Source: Neoaquamicrobium sediminum
GTDB lineage: Bacteria > Pseudomonadota > Alphaproteobacteria > Rhizobiales > Rhizobiaceae
DNA: 64,000 nt
Direction: 5' to 3'
Assembly: GCF_013240295.1 (NCBI RefSeq)
Contig: NZ_JABETK010000001.1
Location: forward strand, 2,191,001 to 2,255,000
In this document: positions 7,529-16,531 of the stretch, in pieces
Layout: each line of letters begins with the position of its first letter
Position numbering within the stretch: the stretch's first letter is position 1
Notes under the pieces: generated by a model
Database searches by the model: none
Seen by the model: the letters and a program-made list of their open reading frames with translations, nothing else
Told to the model about the DNA's origin: nothing
Program-made: the position numbers and the translations under genes

Positions 7529-7541
7529 TCATTCCGTAGTC
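7285..7541. repeat. 12-bp iteron-like repeats, GACTACGGAACT
   Basis: Three perfect tandem copies occupy 7,302-7,337. A perfect inverted copy is at 7,285-7,296, a further direct copy at 7,468-7,479 and another inverted copy at 7,519-7,530. Copies with one difference are at 7,385-7,396 and 7,531-7,541. The arrangement (tandem iterons plus flanking inverted copies around an AT-rich purine tract) is that of a replication initiator or partition binding array. The right-most copies overlap the 3' end of the HEPN-like gene. Confidence 0.8.
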
Positions 7542-8074
7542 ACCCCGTCGACGGAACCCGCATCTCGAAAATGCAGGTCGAACGATGGGTAGCGGTCGAC
7601 AAAGTGGTGGTGCATTGCCTGCAACTGATGCACCACTGCGTTGCTAAGAGTGTCGACAAGGACGCTCGCCTGTTCAAATTCGTTCCGCGAAAGAAGCGTA
7701 CCTTCTTGGAACCTCGGCGGCACTAGCACGGTGAACGGAAGTCCCGTGGTGTCCGTCCCGCGCATCACCCTGGGTTCGGAATGCTCAATCGCTGTGACAT
7801 CGCTATGTGCAAATATCTGGTTCCGCTTGTCGATCAGGCTATCATGCAGCTTTCTCACGAAAGGCGTTGGCTTTACCCCGAGCGCTCTGAAAGACAGTCG
7901 AGGAAGGCCACCTGTCGATTCGGAAAATGGACGGCAATAGGCGACGATCAGCGTGGTCTCGTAGCAAATGAAGCGGCGTAGTTCTGCGAGTGGGTACTTC
8001 GCGTCGAAATCGACATCCTCCCGAACGAAGACGATGGAACTGCGAGCATGGGAAAAATCGCGAAGTGACAACAT
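7529..8074 (-). CDS. HEPN-like protein, possible RNase or defence factor
   Basis: A 181-aa protein, largely helical. Residues near 80-92 read LIDKRNQIFAHSD, which contains an R-N-x4-H pattern of the kind seen in HEPN ribonuclease domains (R-x4-6-H). The preceding segment (ICYETTLIVAYCRPFSES) fits the early helices of HEPN-type proteins of the AbiU2-like group. Such domains cleave RNA in toxin-antitoxin and abortive-infection systems. No antitoxin gene is evident beside it, and the minus-strand neighbours are the replication gene upstream and the repeat array downstream. Assignment rests on the motif and helical context only. Confidence 0.5.
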   Translation of the reverse strand: MLSLRDFSHARSSIVFVREDVDFDAKYPLAELRRFICYETTLIVAYCRPFSESTGGLPRLSFRALGVKPTPFVRKLHDSLIDKRNQIFAHSDVTAIEHSEPRVMRGTDTTGLPFTVLVPPRFQEGTLLSRNEFEQASVLVDTLSNAVVHQLQAMHHHFVDRYPSFDLHFRDAGSVDGVTTE

Positions 8075-8286
8075 GAGCCGTTGGAACAGGGCGAAATCTT
8101 TCAGGCGGCTCTCGGGAAATTTTGTCAGGTCGGGGGTGGAAAGGCCCTAATGCTGTAGCTGACGAGTGATCCGTTGGCCTCCGAATAGAACCATTCTTCA
8201 GGAAACCCGTAGGGATGTGGCTGAGCGTTCTCGTTCACTGTCTGCCCCGTCATTGATAGGGCATATTGATAGAATGTTCGCCAAAG

Positions 8287-8308
8287 AAAAACCCCGCCGA
8301 AGCGGGGC
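8287..8308 (-). terminator. intrinsic terminator of the primase-polymerase gene
   Basis: On the minus strand a CCCCGC-TTCG-GCGGGG hairpin with a stable tetraloop is followed by TTTTT. It lies just after the stop at 8,319, which it most likely terminates. Confidence 0.8.
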
Positions 8309-8318
8309 TCTGTCTCAA

Positions 8319-10664
8319 TCAGTCTCGCGTTCGAGGCGCGACGTAGGCTTTTCGTTTTCGCCCGTTGTTGTCGCGGCCCTCTTTCACGATGTCGATGAAG
8401 GCGACACCATAGTCCGTCTTGAGGCGTGAGAGCACTTCGTCGCGGAAACGACGATCGAGGCGCTTAAAGCCGCGACAATGAAGGACGATGTCCCGTTCCG
8501 TCGCGCCCTGTTTGCCTCCCTTCTTGACCACGTCGAACGCAGCTTCGGCAACGGCTTCCAATTCGCTGCGACCGATGTTCGCCGAGAAGTGTTCGGCCAT
8601 CTGCCGGTGATAGAAGAACACGTAGTCCCGCGCCCATTCCAGATGCTTGGGCCGGATACGCCGCGCGCCGTCACTGACTGCCACGATCAGTGCCACGCGC
8701 ATTGCGATTTCGATCGTGCGTCCGAAAAGCTCGGCCATGCCGTGCGCGTCGAGCGCGTCCATGTCCTTGAGGATTTCGATTTCCATTTGACGCAGGATCT
8801 CGTCACACTCGGGCGCGAACGGCACGGTGATCGGTTCCGTCACCATCTGCGGTTCGAGCTTGGCTCGGACATCGCTCATGTCGTCCTCTTCGGACGCAGC
8901 GTTCAGCCAGGCGTGGTCCTTCACCCACTGGATCAGGCGCGACGGCGGCTTCGACAGATGGGTGCCCCGGCTCAACTGGCGCTCGACCGGGCTGTTGACG
9001 ATCAGGAAGCGATTCAGGAAGCCGTCCTTAACGTCGATGCCGCTCAGGGCCTCGTAGAAGGTCGTCGGCGTCGTCATGCCGAGGATCGTGAGTGCGGGCC
9101 GGATGATCTTCCGGTCCTTCACAGCCTTCGCCTGATCTGCGGTCATGCCGTGTGTCGAGTAGCCGGTGCCACGATAGATGCCGTCGAGCCGACCGAAGAT
9201 TTCCATGAACGCGCTCTGCACGTCCTGCTTGTTCGCGTTGCCCGACGCGCGCGATGAAGCGAGGTAGCGGCCCAACTCGTCGGCAACGCTGATGTGACGC
9301 GGCTGCATGAGCAGCGCTGACATGACACCAGCTTCCGACGTGTACGCCTTCGGGCCGACCAGATCGGCTTCGCCCGACTCTTCGAGAATGCGTTCGACGA
9401 CGCGCTTCGAGTGCTCCTTACCGCTGGATGTCGGCGCGATGTTCAGGAGGTAGAGCGAAGTGAAGTTGTCGCGGTCGGTGCGCCAGTTACGTCCGAGAAC
9501 GACGGAGCCGAGCGCCAGGGCGGTTTGCACGGCGAACTGTGGCTGCGGCTTCTTGGCGGTCTTGTTGTAGTAGGCGACAGCGTCACCGAGGACGCCGTCT
9601 ATGTCGAGCAGGTGCCTCGGGACACCCTTGAGCTTCGGTGCCGCGTTCTGCAGGGGCGGGAGGTCTTCAAATTCGTCCGCGATGTTGGCTTGTTGAGGCA
9701 CCGCGGATTCGGGCTCATCCTCTACGTCGTCGAACTCATCAGGGATATGCTCCCACTCGCGCGCTCGGATTTCTTCGTTGGCGACATCGACGACGGTGCG
9801 GAACGTGACGGGCCGTCCGGTCATCTTCCGGTCGAACGACTTCCACTGGTATTTCAGGTCGGCGAGGTCGAACTTGCGGCTCTGCTTCGAGAAGTCGCGC
9901 CACACGGCGAGAGCTTCCTTGGAGCCTTCGAACTCATGATGCAGCGCCATGCCGACCGTGATCCATCCTTCACGGTCTTCGCACCAATGGTCGAGGTCCA
10001 GTTCTTTCAGGTAGTCTTCGGCTTCCTTGTAGCTGATGCCGAGCGGATCAACTTCGGCGTCCTCGTCGACCGCTTCTTCCTCGCCATAGATCAGGTCGGC
10101 GATGAGGTCCGCGTCGACTTCCGGGTAGCGACCCGACAGGTCGAACTCGCGTTCCCACTCATAAAGCTTGCCGGTGTCGGGATGCACGGACGGCGGGATC
10201 GCCACCTGCTTGCCGGTGCCGAATAGCTCGATTTCCCACGTCCAGTGCTTCTTGCCGTCATCGCCGACGAACTTGCGCCCGCTGTTGGCGAGCTTCTTCG
10301 ACTGGAACGGCTCCGTCGTGACGAAGTAGATATGCCGGGACGCGCCGCCCGAGCCGGATTTGACGCGCGGGAATTTCCAAATGTCGATGCCTGAGAACAG
10401 GTCTTCTAGCGCCGCTTCCGCGTCGTCGGCTTCCTCGGCCACGCGGATGTCTAGATCGAGCACATGCAGATAGAAGCCGTCCACCTGCGACCATTTGCCG
10501 AGGCGGACGCCGATGTTGTTGCCGTCGCGGTATCGCTTCTCAAGCTGTGCGAGAGTGGCGACCGGCTGCTGCGACCAGTCATCACCAATCGGTCGTTTTG
10601 ACCGTGGGTGGAGCCAAAGCAGCGCAAAGCCTGCCATGGCGAGTTTCTTGTTGATAGAGTCCAA
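8319..10664 (-). CDS. bifunctional primase-polymerase with DUF3987 helicase-like domain
   Basis: A 781-aa replication protein. The N-terminal AEP-type primase-polymerase domain (about residues 5-190) has the metal-binding pair LDLDIR (Asp70, Asp72) and a later SGGASRHIYF strand. A PriCT-2-like helical region follows (about 225-290, with DHWCEDREGWITVGMALHHE). The C-terminal part (about 380-760) resembles DUF3987 ATPases, with a degenerate Walker A (PTSSGKEHS) and a Walker B-like SVADELGRYL. I chose a TTG start at 10,664 because homology begins there and an ACGAGG site precedes it; the longer frame upstream overlaps the HTH gene. It probably primes and unwinds element DNA at the nearby repeats. 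Confidence 0.8.
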   Translation of the reverse strand: MDSINKKLAMAGFALLWLHPRSKRPIGDDWSQQPVATLAQLEKRYRDGNNIGVRLGKWSQVDGFYLHVLDLDIRVAEEADDAEAALEDLFSGIDIWKFPRVKSGSGGASRHIYFVTTEPFQSKKLANSGRKFVGDDGKKHWTWEIELFGTGKQVAIPPSVHPDTGKLYEWEREFDLSGRYPEVDADLIADLIYGEEEAVDEDAEVDPLGISYKEAEDYLKELDLDHWCEDREGWITVGMALHHEFEGSKEALAVWRDFSKQSRKFDLADLKYQWKSFDRKMTGRPVTFRTVVDVANEEIRAREWEHIPDEFDDVEDEPESAVPQQANIADEFEDLPPLQNAAPKLKGVPRHLLDIDGVLGDAVAYYNKTAKKPQPQFAVQTALALGSVVLGRNWRTDRDNFTSLYLLNIAPTSSGKEHSKRVVERILEESGEADLVGPKAYTSEAGVMSALLMQPRHISVADELGRYLASSRASGNANKQDVQSAFMEIFGRLDGIYRGTGYSTHGMTADQAKAVKDRKIIRPALTILGMTTPTTFYEALSGIDVKDGFLNRFLIVNSPVERQLSRGTHLSKPPSRLIQWVKDHAWLNAASEEDDMSDVRAKLEPQMVTEPITVPFAPECDEILRQMEIEILKDMDALDAHGMAELFGRTIEIAMRVALIVAVSDGARRIRPKHLEWARDYVFFYHRQMAEHFSANIGRSELEAVAEAAFDVVKKGGKQGATERDIVLHCRGFKRLDRRFRDEVLSRLKTDYGVAFIDIVKEGRDNNGRKRKAYVAPRTRD

Positions 10665-10708
10665 GGTCGCGCCTCGTGATCTGGAATGGCAGGTGAGCCG
10701 AGGCCGAC

Positions 10709-10984
10709 TCAGTCTTCCAGAACGAAGGCGAGCAAAGCATCCATCGTAAGGGTGGAACCGGGCAGGCCCATCAGGGGCTTGACCTTCTTGGGCGGGACCG
10801 ACTGACGGTCGAACCAACGGTAAATCGCCTTGTCGCTGATCCCGAGGTCGTCCCCGAGCTTGCGGCAGTCGAGAACGCCTTCGTTCGTCTGGCTGCGGTG
10901 CGCGGGGAGCCCGTCATGCAGAACCTTGTAGAGTGGTGTGGATCGGCTCGTCTCGCCGCCGACGAGATCGCTGTTGTCGCCCAT
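10709..10984 (-). CDS. small helix-turn-helix DNA-binding protein
   Basis: A 91-aa protein. Residues about 45-65 form an HTH with the Cro/excisionase look (KLGDDLGISDKAIYRWFDRQ), followed by a short C-terminal helix. It starts at 10,984, just across a divergent gap from the plus-strand replication operon, and lies directly upstream of the primase-polymerase. It could set the switch between the two divergent operons or assist replication. Confidence 0.65.
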   Translation of the reverse strand: MGDNSDLVGGETSRSTPLYKVLHDGLPAHRSQTNEGVLDCRKLGDDLGISDKAIYRWFDRQSVPPKKVKPLMGLPGSTLTMDALLAFVLED

Positions 10985-11133
10985 TTTTCTGCCCTCGTGG
11001 ATGGAAGCTAAGGAGCCTGGACCTTATCGGTCTCCCCAAATAGTTTCAACCCACTGTTGACACTGCCAAGTGAAAGTGGTCTTTTCGCCGACAGCCGAAA
11101 CGGCACCCACTTCACCCAAACAGGAGAACCAGC
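10985..11133. promoter_or_regulatory. divergent promoter region with operator-like palindrome
   Basis: This gap separates the minus-strand HTH gene from the plus-strand operon. At 11,057-11,069 it holds TTGACACTGCCAA, a near-palindrome (TTGRCA-N-TGYCAA). Related GTTGACA words occur before DUF2815 (13,207) and before the repressor gene (18,202). I see no well-spaced -10 element behind this TTGACA, so I read it as an operator rather than a -35 box. Confidence 0.5.
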
Positions 11134-11622
11134 ATGTCCCTCGAAGAACGTCTTGACGCTCTGACCACCGCCCTGAACCGCAACAGCGACCTTCTGGAAG
11201 GTCTGACGGCCAAGGCGAAGGCCGGTGCCGCCGCTGCCGCCGACAAGGGCGACGACAAACCGGCGCGCGGGAAAGACAAGGACGACGACAAGCCTGCTCG
11301 CGGCAAGGGCAAGGCCACCAAGGAGAAGGCTCCGACCGTCGCCGAAATGAAGAAGCTGGCGGAAGACTATCTCGATGTGTCGGACGAGGACGAATACAAC
11401 GAGCGCCGCACCCTGATCCGCGCCATCGTCGACCACTTCGGCGCTGAGAAGTTCACCGCCATCGAGAGCAAAGACCGACTGGTCGCTTCGAAGCTCGTTT
11501 CCATGGCGGCGGACGGCGAGAACGTCGATCCCGAAGACATCGCAGGCGCGATCGAGGAACTGGACGGCGGCTCGAACGACGAGGCCGAGAAGCCCTCGCG
11601 CCGTCGCTCCGACGACATCTGA
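11134..11622 (+). CDS. acidic/basic low-complexity phage protein
   Basis: A 162-aa protein. The N-terminus is a short helix (MSLEERLDALTTALNRNSDL), then an Ala/Lys/Asp-rich linker with two KPARGK repeats, and a folded-looking acidic C-terminal half. It is the first gene of the plus-strand replication operon, and a GAGAACC purine-rich site precedes the start. No family is recognised; its place suggests an accessory DNA-replication protein. Confidence 0.6.
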   Translation: MSLEERLDALTTALNRNSDLLEGLTAKAKAGAAAAADKGDDKPARGKDKDDDKPARGKGKATKEKAPTVAEMKKLAEDYLDVSDEDEYNERRTLIRAIVDHFGAEKFTAIESKDRLVASKLVSMAADGENVDPEDIAGAIEELDGGSNDEAEKPSRRRSDDI

Positions 11623-11642
11623 TCCAGGCGGACCTCTGGAAG

Positions 11643-11667
11643 CCTCGGCCTTCGGGCCGGGGTTTCT
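11643..11667 (+). terminator. hairpin with short T-run after the first operon gene
   Basis: CCTCGGCC pairs with GGCCGGGG around a TTCG loop, followed by TTTC. The T-run is short, so it probably attenuates rather than fully ends transcription, which must continue into the next genes. Confidence 0.5.
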
Positions 11668-11761
11668 GGCGATCAGCGTGTTCGGTGAACCCCAAGCCCC
11701 CGCTTACCTCGCCGCCGAATGCGCTGATCACCCGAAACCCCGAGCGAAAAGGAGAACTGCA

Positions 11762-12016
11762 ATGGGTACGAAGATTGAACTTGGCCTGACCTACAAGGAC
11801 TCGATCACCGGGTTCGAGGGCGTGGCTACCGGCCACTGCGAATACATCAGCGGGTGCAATCAGACGCTCTTGGTGCCGAAGGTCGACGAGAAGGGCGCAC
11901 ATCGCGACAGCTATTGGTTCGACGATCAGCGGATGGTGCTCATTCCCGACGCCACGAAGATCGTCCTCGACAATGGTGCAACCCCCGGCTCGGACAAGCC
12001 TGCTCCGATCCGCTGA
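11762..12016 (+). CDS. phage-conserved small protein (GFEGVATGHCEYISGC type)
   Basis: An 84-aa protein starting MGTKIELGLTYKDSITGFEG. It resembles a short protein family I recall from tailed phages, with the pattern of a KDxITGFxGxATGxxEYxxGC segment followed by a WFD(D/E)QR segment. The family has no established function and has a small beta-barrel look. The AAAGGAGAA ribosome site fits the ATG at 11,762, so the longer open frame upstream is rejected. Confidence 0.7.
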   Translation: MGTKIELGLTYKDSITGFEGVATGHCEYISGCNQTLLVPKVDEKGAHRDSYWFDDQRMVLIPDATKIVLDNGATPGSDKPAPIR

Positions 12017-12018
12017 CC

Positions 12019-13193
12019 ATGGCCCCTACGTCCCACGCTCGTCTTTCTCCATCCTCGGCGAGCCGGTGGCTGCGATGCCCCGGCTCGGTGAATTTCCTTG
12101 CGGATGTAGAAGACGAGGGTGGGATACCGGCTGCTGAGGGAACCATCCTTCACAGCTTTTGCGAAGACTGCCTGCGCGATGACCGCGAGGCCCACGAGTT
12201 CGTCGGCGAGGTACGTGAGCACGACGGCTACAAGCTCGAACTCACCGAGGAACTGGCCGATCTGATCCAAGACGGCCTCGACGAAATCGACACCATTCCC
12301 GGCAAGCTCTACATCGAACGGCGGGTCGACCTCGGGCGCTGGATGCCCGGTCAGTTTGGCACCCTCGACGTAGGGATCATCGGTCGACGGATCATCCACA
12401 TTTGGGACTGGAAGTGGGGATACCTGCCGGTCAGCCCCGTGTGGAACGAGCAAGAAATGCTCTACGGCCTGGGCTTTTGGGACAAGATCGCCCGCCATAT
12501 CACCGACGCCACCGACTTCCGGCTCCACATCTTCCAGCCCCGTGCGCCAGGCGGCGGGGGTCGTGGGACGTGACACTCGACCAACTTCTTGAGTTTGGTC
12601 GCGAGGCGAAGAAGAAGGCCCGCGCAACCTATGACGAAGACGCACCGCGCATCCCCGGCCCGAAACAGTGCATCTACTGCGACGGCGCGAAGTCGCTCAC
12701 CTGCCCCGAATACAACGAATACCACCTGAAGCTCATCGTTGACGAGTTCGACGAAATGGACGAGCGGATCGAGCTTGGCGTTGGCCCCCGACTCCCCTCG
12801 TCGAACCAGATGACCCCCGAGCGGCGCAGCTTCATCCTTGAGAACTGGCCCTCCCTCGTGAAGTGGCACGAACGTCTTCACGCGGACGCCCTCGACGACG
12901 CGATGAAGGGTCTGCCGGTGCCGGGGCTCAAGGCGGTGATGGGACGCAACCCGCCGCGCAAATGGAAAGACGCCGAGGCCGTGCAACCGGCATTGGTGCG
13001 CGCCCTCGACGACGACGCCTATACCAAGAAGCTCGTGTCACCGACGCAAGCAGAAGCCCTCCTGCCGCCGAAGCTCTACTCGAAGCTGGCGAATGAGCAC
13101 CTTGCGAAGCAGGAGCCCAAGCCCACGCTCGTTTCCGAGCACGACAACCGGGAGCCGGTCGCCACCATCATCGACCTGTTTGACGACGACTAA
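12019..13193 (+). CDS. DUF2800 phage nuclease-like protein, frameshifted at about 12,558
   Basis: The N-terminal frame (12,019-12,573) starts MAPTSHARLSPSSASRWLRC and contains the RecB/Cas4-like core: TILHSFCEDCL, a VDLG strand and an IWDWKWG segment. The C-terminal frame resumes at SWDVTLDQLLEFG and runs through a Cys-containing stretch (CIYCDGAKSLTCPEY) to 13,193. The two join into about 391 aa, the usual DUF2800 length, if one G is added to the G5 run at 12,556-12,560. DUF2800 proteins are predicted Cas4-type exonucleases that sit with DUF2815 and a DNA polymerase in phage replication modules, as they do here. Confidence 0.8.
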
Positions 13194-13194
13194 G

Positions 13195-13220
13195 TGTCAA
13201 CCAAAAGTTGACATTAACAA
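13195..13220 (+). promoter_or_regulatory. GTTGACA operator palindrome before DUF2815
   Basis: TGTCAAC-caaaa-GTTGACA is a perfect 7-bp inverted repeat directly after the DUF2800 stop. GTTGACAT is shared with the gap before the repressor gene. It is a candidate operator for the element repressor, giving DUF2815 and the polymerase separate control. Confidence 0.5.
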
Positions 13221-13243
13221 TGATGCCGTGAAAGGAGATTCCA

Positions 13244-14280
13244 ATGGCTGATAACGAACGTGATCCCCGAAGGGTCCAACTCAAGGATGTCCGTATCGGC
13301 CATCCGCAACTCTTCAACGCCCGAGGGTTCGGCAAGAGCAACAGCGGTGAGAAGGCATACAGCGCGCAGTTCTACATCGACCTGTCCACCAAGCAGGGTA
13401 AGGCGCAGGAAGACGCCATTCTGGACGCCGAAGAGGCCGCAATGGAGCGGGAGTTCGGTGAGGACCGGAAGAAGTGGCGAAGATCAAGAAGGACAACAAG
13501 CCATATTTCTACGGCGACGATGTCGACGAGGACGAGCGCAAGCCCGAGTGGGAAGGAATGCTCGTCGTGAAGTCGCGGAACAAGAAGCGGCCCCGCGTCC
13601 TCGACCGTGACAAGACCGACCTCGACGAGGCGGACGGCCTGCCCTACGGCGGCTGCTACGTCGACGCTATCGTGCAACTGTGGGGCCAGACCTACGAGGG
13701 CATCCCCCGACTGAACAACGCCCTCGAAGCTGTTCGCTTCCGTCGCGACGGTGAGGCGTTCGGCGCTGCCCCGGTCGACCCTGACGAGTTCGACGACCTG
13801 GATGACGAGGATGATGATCGCGGTTCCCGTCGCCGTGGCCGCGACCGTGATGACGAGGATGACGACCGAGGCTCGCGCCGCCGTGGCCGTGACCGCGACG
13901 ATGAGGACGATGATCGCGGATCGCGCCGCTCCCGCAGCCGCGACGATGACGACGATGACCGTGGCTCGCGTCGGGGCAGGGGTCGGGACCGGGACGACGA
14001 GGATGATGATCGCGGCTCCCGGCGCTCCCGAGACCGCGATGACGATGATCGTGGATCTCGCCGTTCGCGCGATCGCGATGATGAGGACCGGGATGATGAT
14101 CGCGGTTCCCGTCGTGGCCGAGACCGGGATGACGATGACGGGGACCGCCGCTCGCGCCGTAGCCGCGACAGCGAGGATGACGACGTGGACCGTCCGAGCC
14201 GGAACAGCCGAGCCCGCGACCGCGACGACAGGGACGATGACCGCCGTTCCCGCCGTCGACGCGACCACGACGACATCTGA
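13244..14280 (+). CDS. DUF2815 ssDNA-binding-like protein with Arg/Asp repeat tail, frameshifted at about 13,478
   Basis: The N-terminal frame starts MADNERDPRRVQLKDVRIGH. The C-terminal frame continues KIKKDNKPYFYGDDVDEDER and contains the DUF2815 hallmark KKRPRVLDRDKTDLDEADG followed by PYGGCYVDAIVQLWGQ. One missing C after the Trp codon at about 13,478 explains the break; the joined protein is about 345 aa. DUF2815 proteins are usually close to 200 aa and are predicted phage single-strand-binding proteins. Here the last 160 or so residues are a disordered tail with seven DRGSRR units and two variants, which is unusual. The ribosome site AAAGGAGA precedes the start. Confidence 0.8.
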
Positions 14281-14287
14281 GCCAAGG

Positions 14288-14311
14288 GAGGGCCGGGGAA
14301 ACCCGGCCCTC
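14288..14311 (+). other. perfect hairpin between DUF2815 and the polymerase gene
   Basis: A 10-bp perfect stem (GAGGGCCGGG / CCCGGCCCTC) closed by a GAAA loop, ending 8 bases before the polymerase ATG. There is no T-run, so it is not a normal terminator. It may stabilise the upstream mRNA or limit translation of the polymerase. Confidence 0.55.
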
Positions 14312-14318
14312 ACCACCT

Positions 14319-16241
14319 ATGCGCCGCACCCTCGTATTCGACATAGAAGTCTACAGGAATTTTTTTTCCTCATCGTGTTCATGGATGTGAACACGGGGAA
14401 GTTCTTCTCGTGGGAAATGGCCGAGGGTGAAAAACTCGAAATCGCCAGCCTCAAGCGGTTCGTTCGCAAACATCTGATCATCGGTTTCAACAGCCGGAAT
14501 TACGACCTCCCGGTCCTCTTCGCCGCCCTGGCGGGCTTCTCGACGAGCAAGATCAAGGACGTCTCGGACGACATCATTCAGGGCAACATGAAGCCGTGGG
14601 ACATCGAGCGGGAGTACCGCTTCTCGATCCCGCGCGATCTGGACCACATCGACCTCTACGAGCTTCCCAAGGGGCAACTCAGCCTCAAGCTCTATAACGG
14701 CAGGCTCCACGGCAAGCGGATGCAGGACTTGCCGATTGAACCTGACGCGATCCTCACGCCTCGTCAGATGGACGACATCTACGACTACTGCTGCAACGAC
14801 CTGTCGGCGACCAAGCTTCTCTACACGACGCTGCTCCCGCAGATCGAGCTTCGTAAGAAGATGAGCAAGGAATACGGCATCGACCTCCGCTCGAAGTCGG
14901 ATGCTCAGGTGGCCGAGGCGGTCATCAAGTCGGAAGTCGCCGACATTCTCGGGCGCGACGTAAAGCGACCGGAAATCACCCCGGCACCGCCTATCCGTAC
15001 AACATCCCTGATTTCATCCAGTTCAAGGACAAGGGCCTGAACGACATCCTCGACACGATTGAGGAAACTAAGTTTCGCATCGGCAACAACGGCGCGATGA
15101 TCCTGCCGAAGGCTCTGTCTGAGGCCAAAATCAAGATCGGTCGCGGCGTCTATCGCCTCGGGATCGGCGGGCTGCATAGCTCCGAGAAGTCCACATGCCA
15201 CGTTGCCGGGGATGATTATATCCTCGTCGACCGCGACGTGGCGTCCTACTACCCCGCCATCATCATCAACCAGAACCTTCACCCCAAGCAGATGGGGTTC
15301 GCCTTCCAGAAGGTCTACCGGAGCATCGTCGCGCGCCGCCTCAATGCGAAGAAGGACGCGAAGCTCGCCAAGGAGGAAATTAAGCAGCTTAAGGAAGCCC
15401 TCAAGGGCTCCAATAGCAATGGCGGGCCGTCGCTCATGGAAGAGCGCCTGGCCGAACTCTTGGCAGTCGCCGACGAGGCTACGGTCAGCGCGGACTCCCT
15501 CAAGATCACCATCAACGGATCGTTCGGCAAATTCGGCAGCAAGTGGTCAGCGCTCTATGCGCCGCAACTGCTGATCCAGACGACTATCACCGGACAGCTT
15601 TCGCTCCTGATGCTGATCCATCGCCTTGAGCGCGCGGGGATCGAGGTTGTCAGCGCCAATACGGACGGCATCGTGATCAAGTGCCATCGGGACGATGTAG
15701 AACTGATGGAGCGGATCATCCGCAAATGGGAGGCGGATACCCGCTTTGAAACGGAGGCGACCGAATACGCCGCGCTCTATTCGCGCGATGTGAACAACTA
15801 CATCGCCGTCAAGCCCGATGGATCAGCGAAACGGAAGGGCGTCTACGGCACCACCACCCTCGATAAGAACCCGCAGAACGAAATCTGCGCGGACGCGGTG
15901 GTCGCATTCCTGACCAAGAAAACACCCCTTCACAAGACCATTCGCGACTGTCGGGACATCACCAAGTTCGTGACTGTGAGGACCGTTCAGGGGGAGCGAT
16001 TAAGGGCCGTGCGTACCTCGGCAAGGCGATCCGCTGGTACTACTCGAACGAAGCCGAGGGGATCATCACCTATCGTAAACCCACGGCCAAGGGGACGCTC
16101 AAAAAGGTCCCCCGCACCGAGGGCGCTCGCCCGCTTATGGGGCTTCCCGACGAGTTTCCCGATGACATCGACTATCAATGGTATGTCCGCGAGGCGCGCT
16201 CGATCCTCGAAGACATCGGCTATCAGAAGGCACTCTTCTGA
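14319..16241 (+). CDS. phage family B DNA polymerase, with three apparent frameshifts
   Basis: About 641 aa when the breaks are joined. The 3'-5' exonuclease part has Exo I (FDIEVY near residue 8), Exo II (GFNSRNYDLPVL) and Exo III (YCCNDLSATKLL). The polymerase part has motif A (RDVASYYPAIII), motif B (KITINGSFGKFG) and motif C (SANTDGIVI). These are family B features, whereas the polymerase next to DUF2800/DUF2815 is often family A. Breaks lie at the T8 run 14,360-14,367, the C4 run 14,979-14,982 and the G5 run 15,990-15,994; each is explained by one missing base. The C-terminus ends in YQKALF, and the stop overlaps the VRR-NUC start. Confidence 0.82.
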
Positions 16242-16531
16242 TGCTCGAATCCTACATCGAGCGGAAGGTCTGTGAATACGCGAAGAAGCTAGGATGGCTC
16301 GTCCGCAAACTGCAATGGGTGGGCCGTCATGGCGCGCCCGACCGGCTTTTCATCCGCGCTGGCCGTGTCGTCTTTATTGAGTTCAAGGCACCTGGCAAGA
16401 AGCCGACCGAGCATCAGCGTCTAGAGCTTGAACGCCTTCGTGAGCAGGGCATGGAAGCCTACGTCGTGGACGACATCGACGAGGGCAAGTTTATCCTGTC
16501 GAGCGGGCGGAACCACGAGGCGCTGATATGA
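16241..16531 (+). CDS. VRR-NUC domain nuclease
   Basis: A 96-aa single-domain VRR-NUC protein, a PD-(D/E)xK type nuclease of phages. Visible hallmarks are GAPDRLF (metal-binding Asp), FIEFKAPGKKPTEHQ (the ExK catalytic pair and the conserved following segment) and a final YVVDDIDEG segment. The start at 16,241 overlaps the polymerase stop, and the stop overlaps the helicase start, so the three genes are translationally coupled. VRR-NUC proteins are thought to cut branched replication or recombination intermediates. Confidence 0.9.
   Translation: MLESYIERKVCEYAKKLGWLVRKLQWVGRHGAPDRLFIRAGRVVFIEFKAPGKKPTEHQRLELERLREQGMEAYVVDDIDEGKFILSSGRNHEALI

Noticed and set aside
8478..10226. Long plus-strand frames antisense to the primase-polymerase
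   Set aside because: They mirror the codon structure of the real minus-strand gene and have no ribosome sites or recognisable motifs.
13372..14344. Hydrophobic and Arg/Ser-rich minus-strand frames opposite DUF2815
   Set aside because: They are translations of the Arg/Asp repeat DNA in other frames and show only repeat-driven composition.
15064..15076. GAAACTAAGTTTC as an operator inside the polymerase gene
   Set aside because: It lies within conserved coding sequence (EETKFRIG) and may be coincidental; kept only as part of the motif count.
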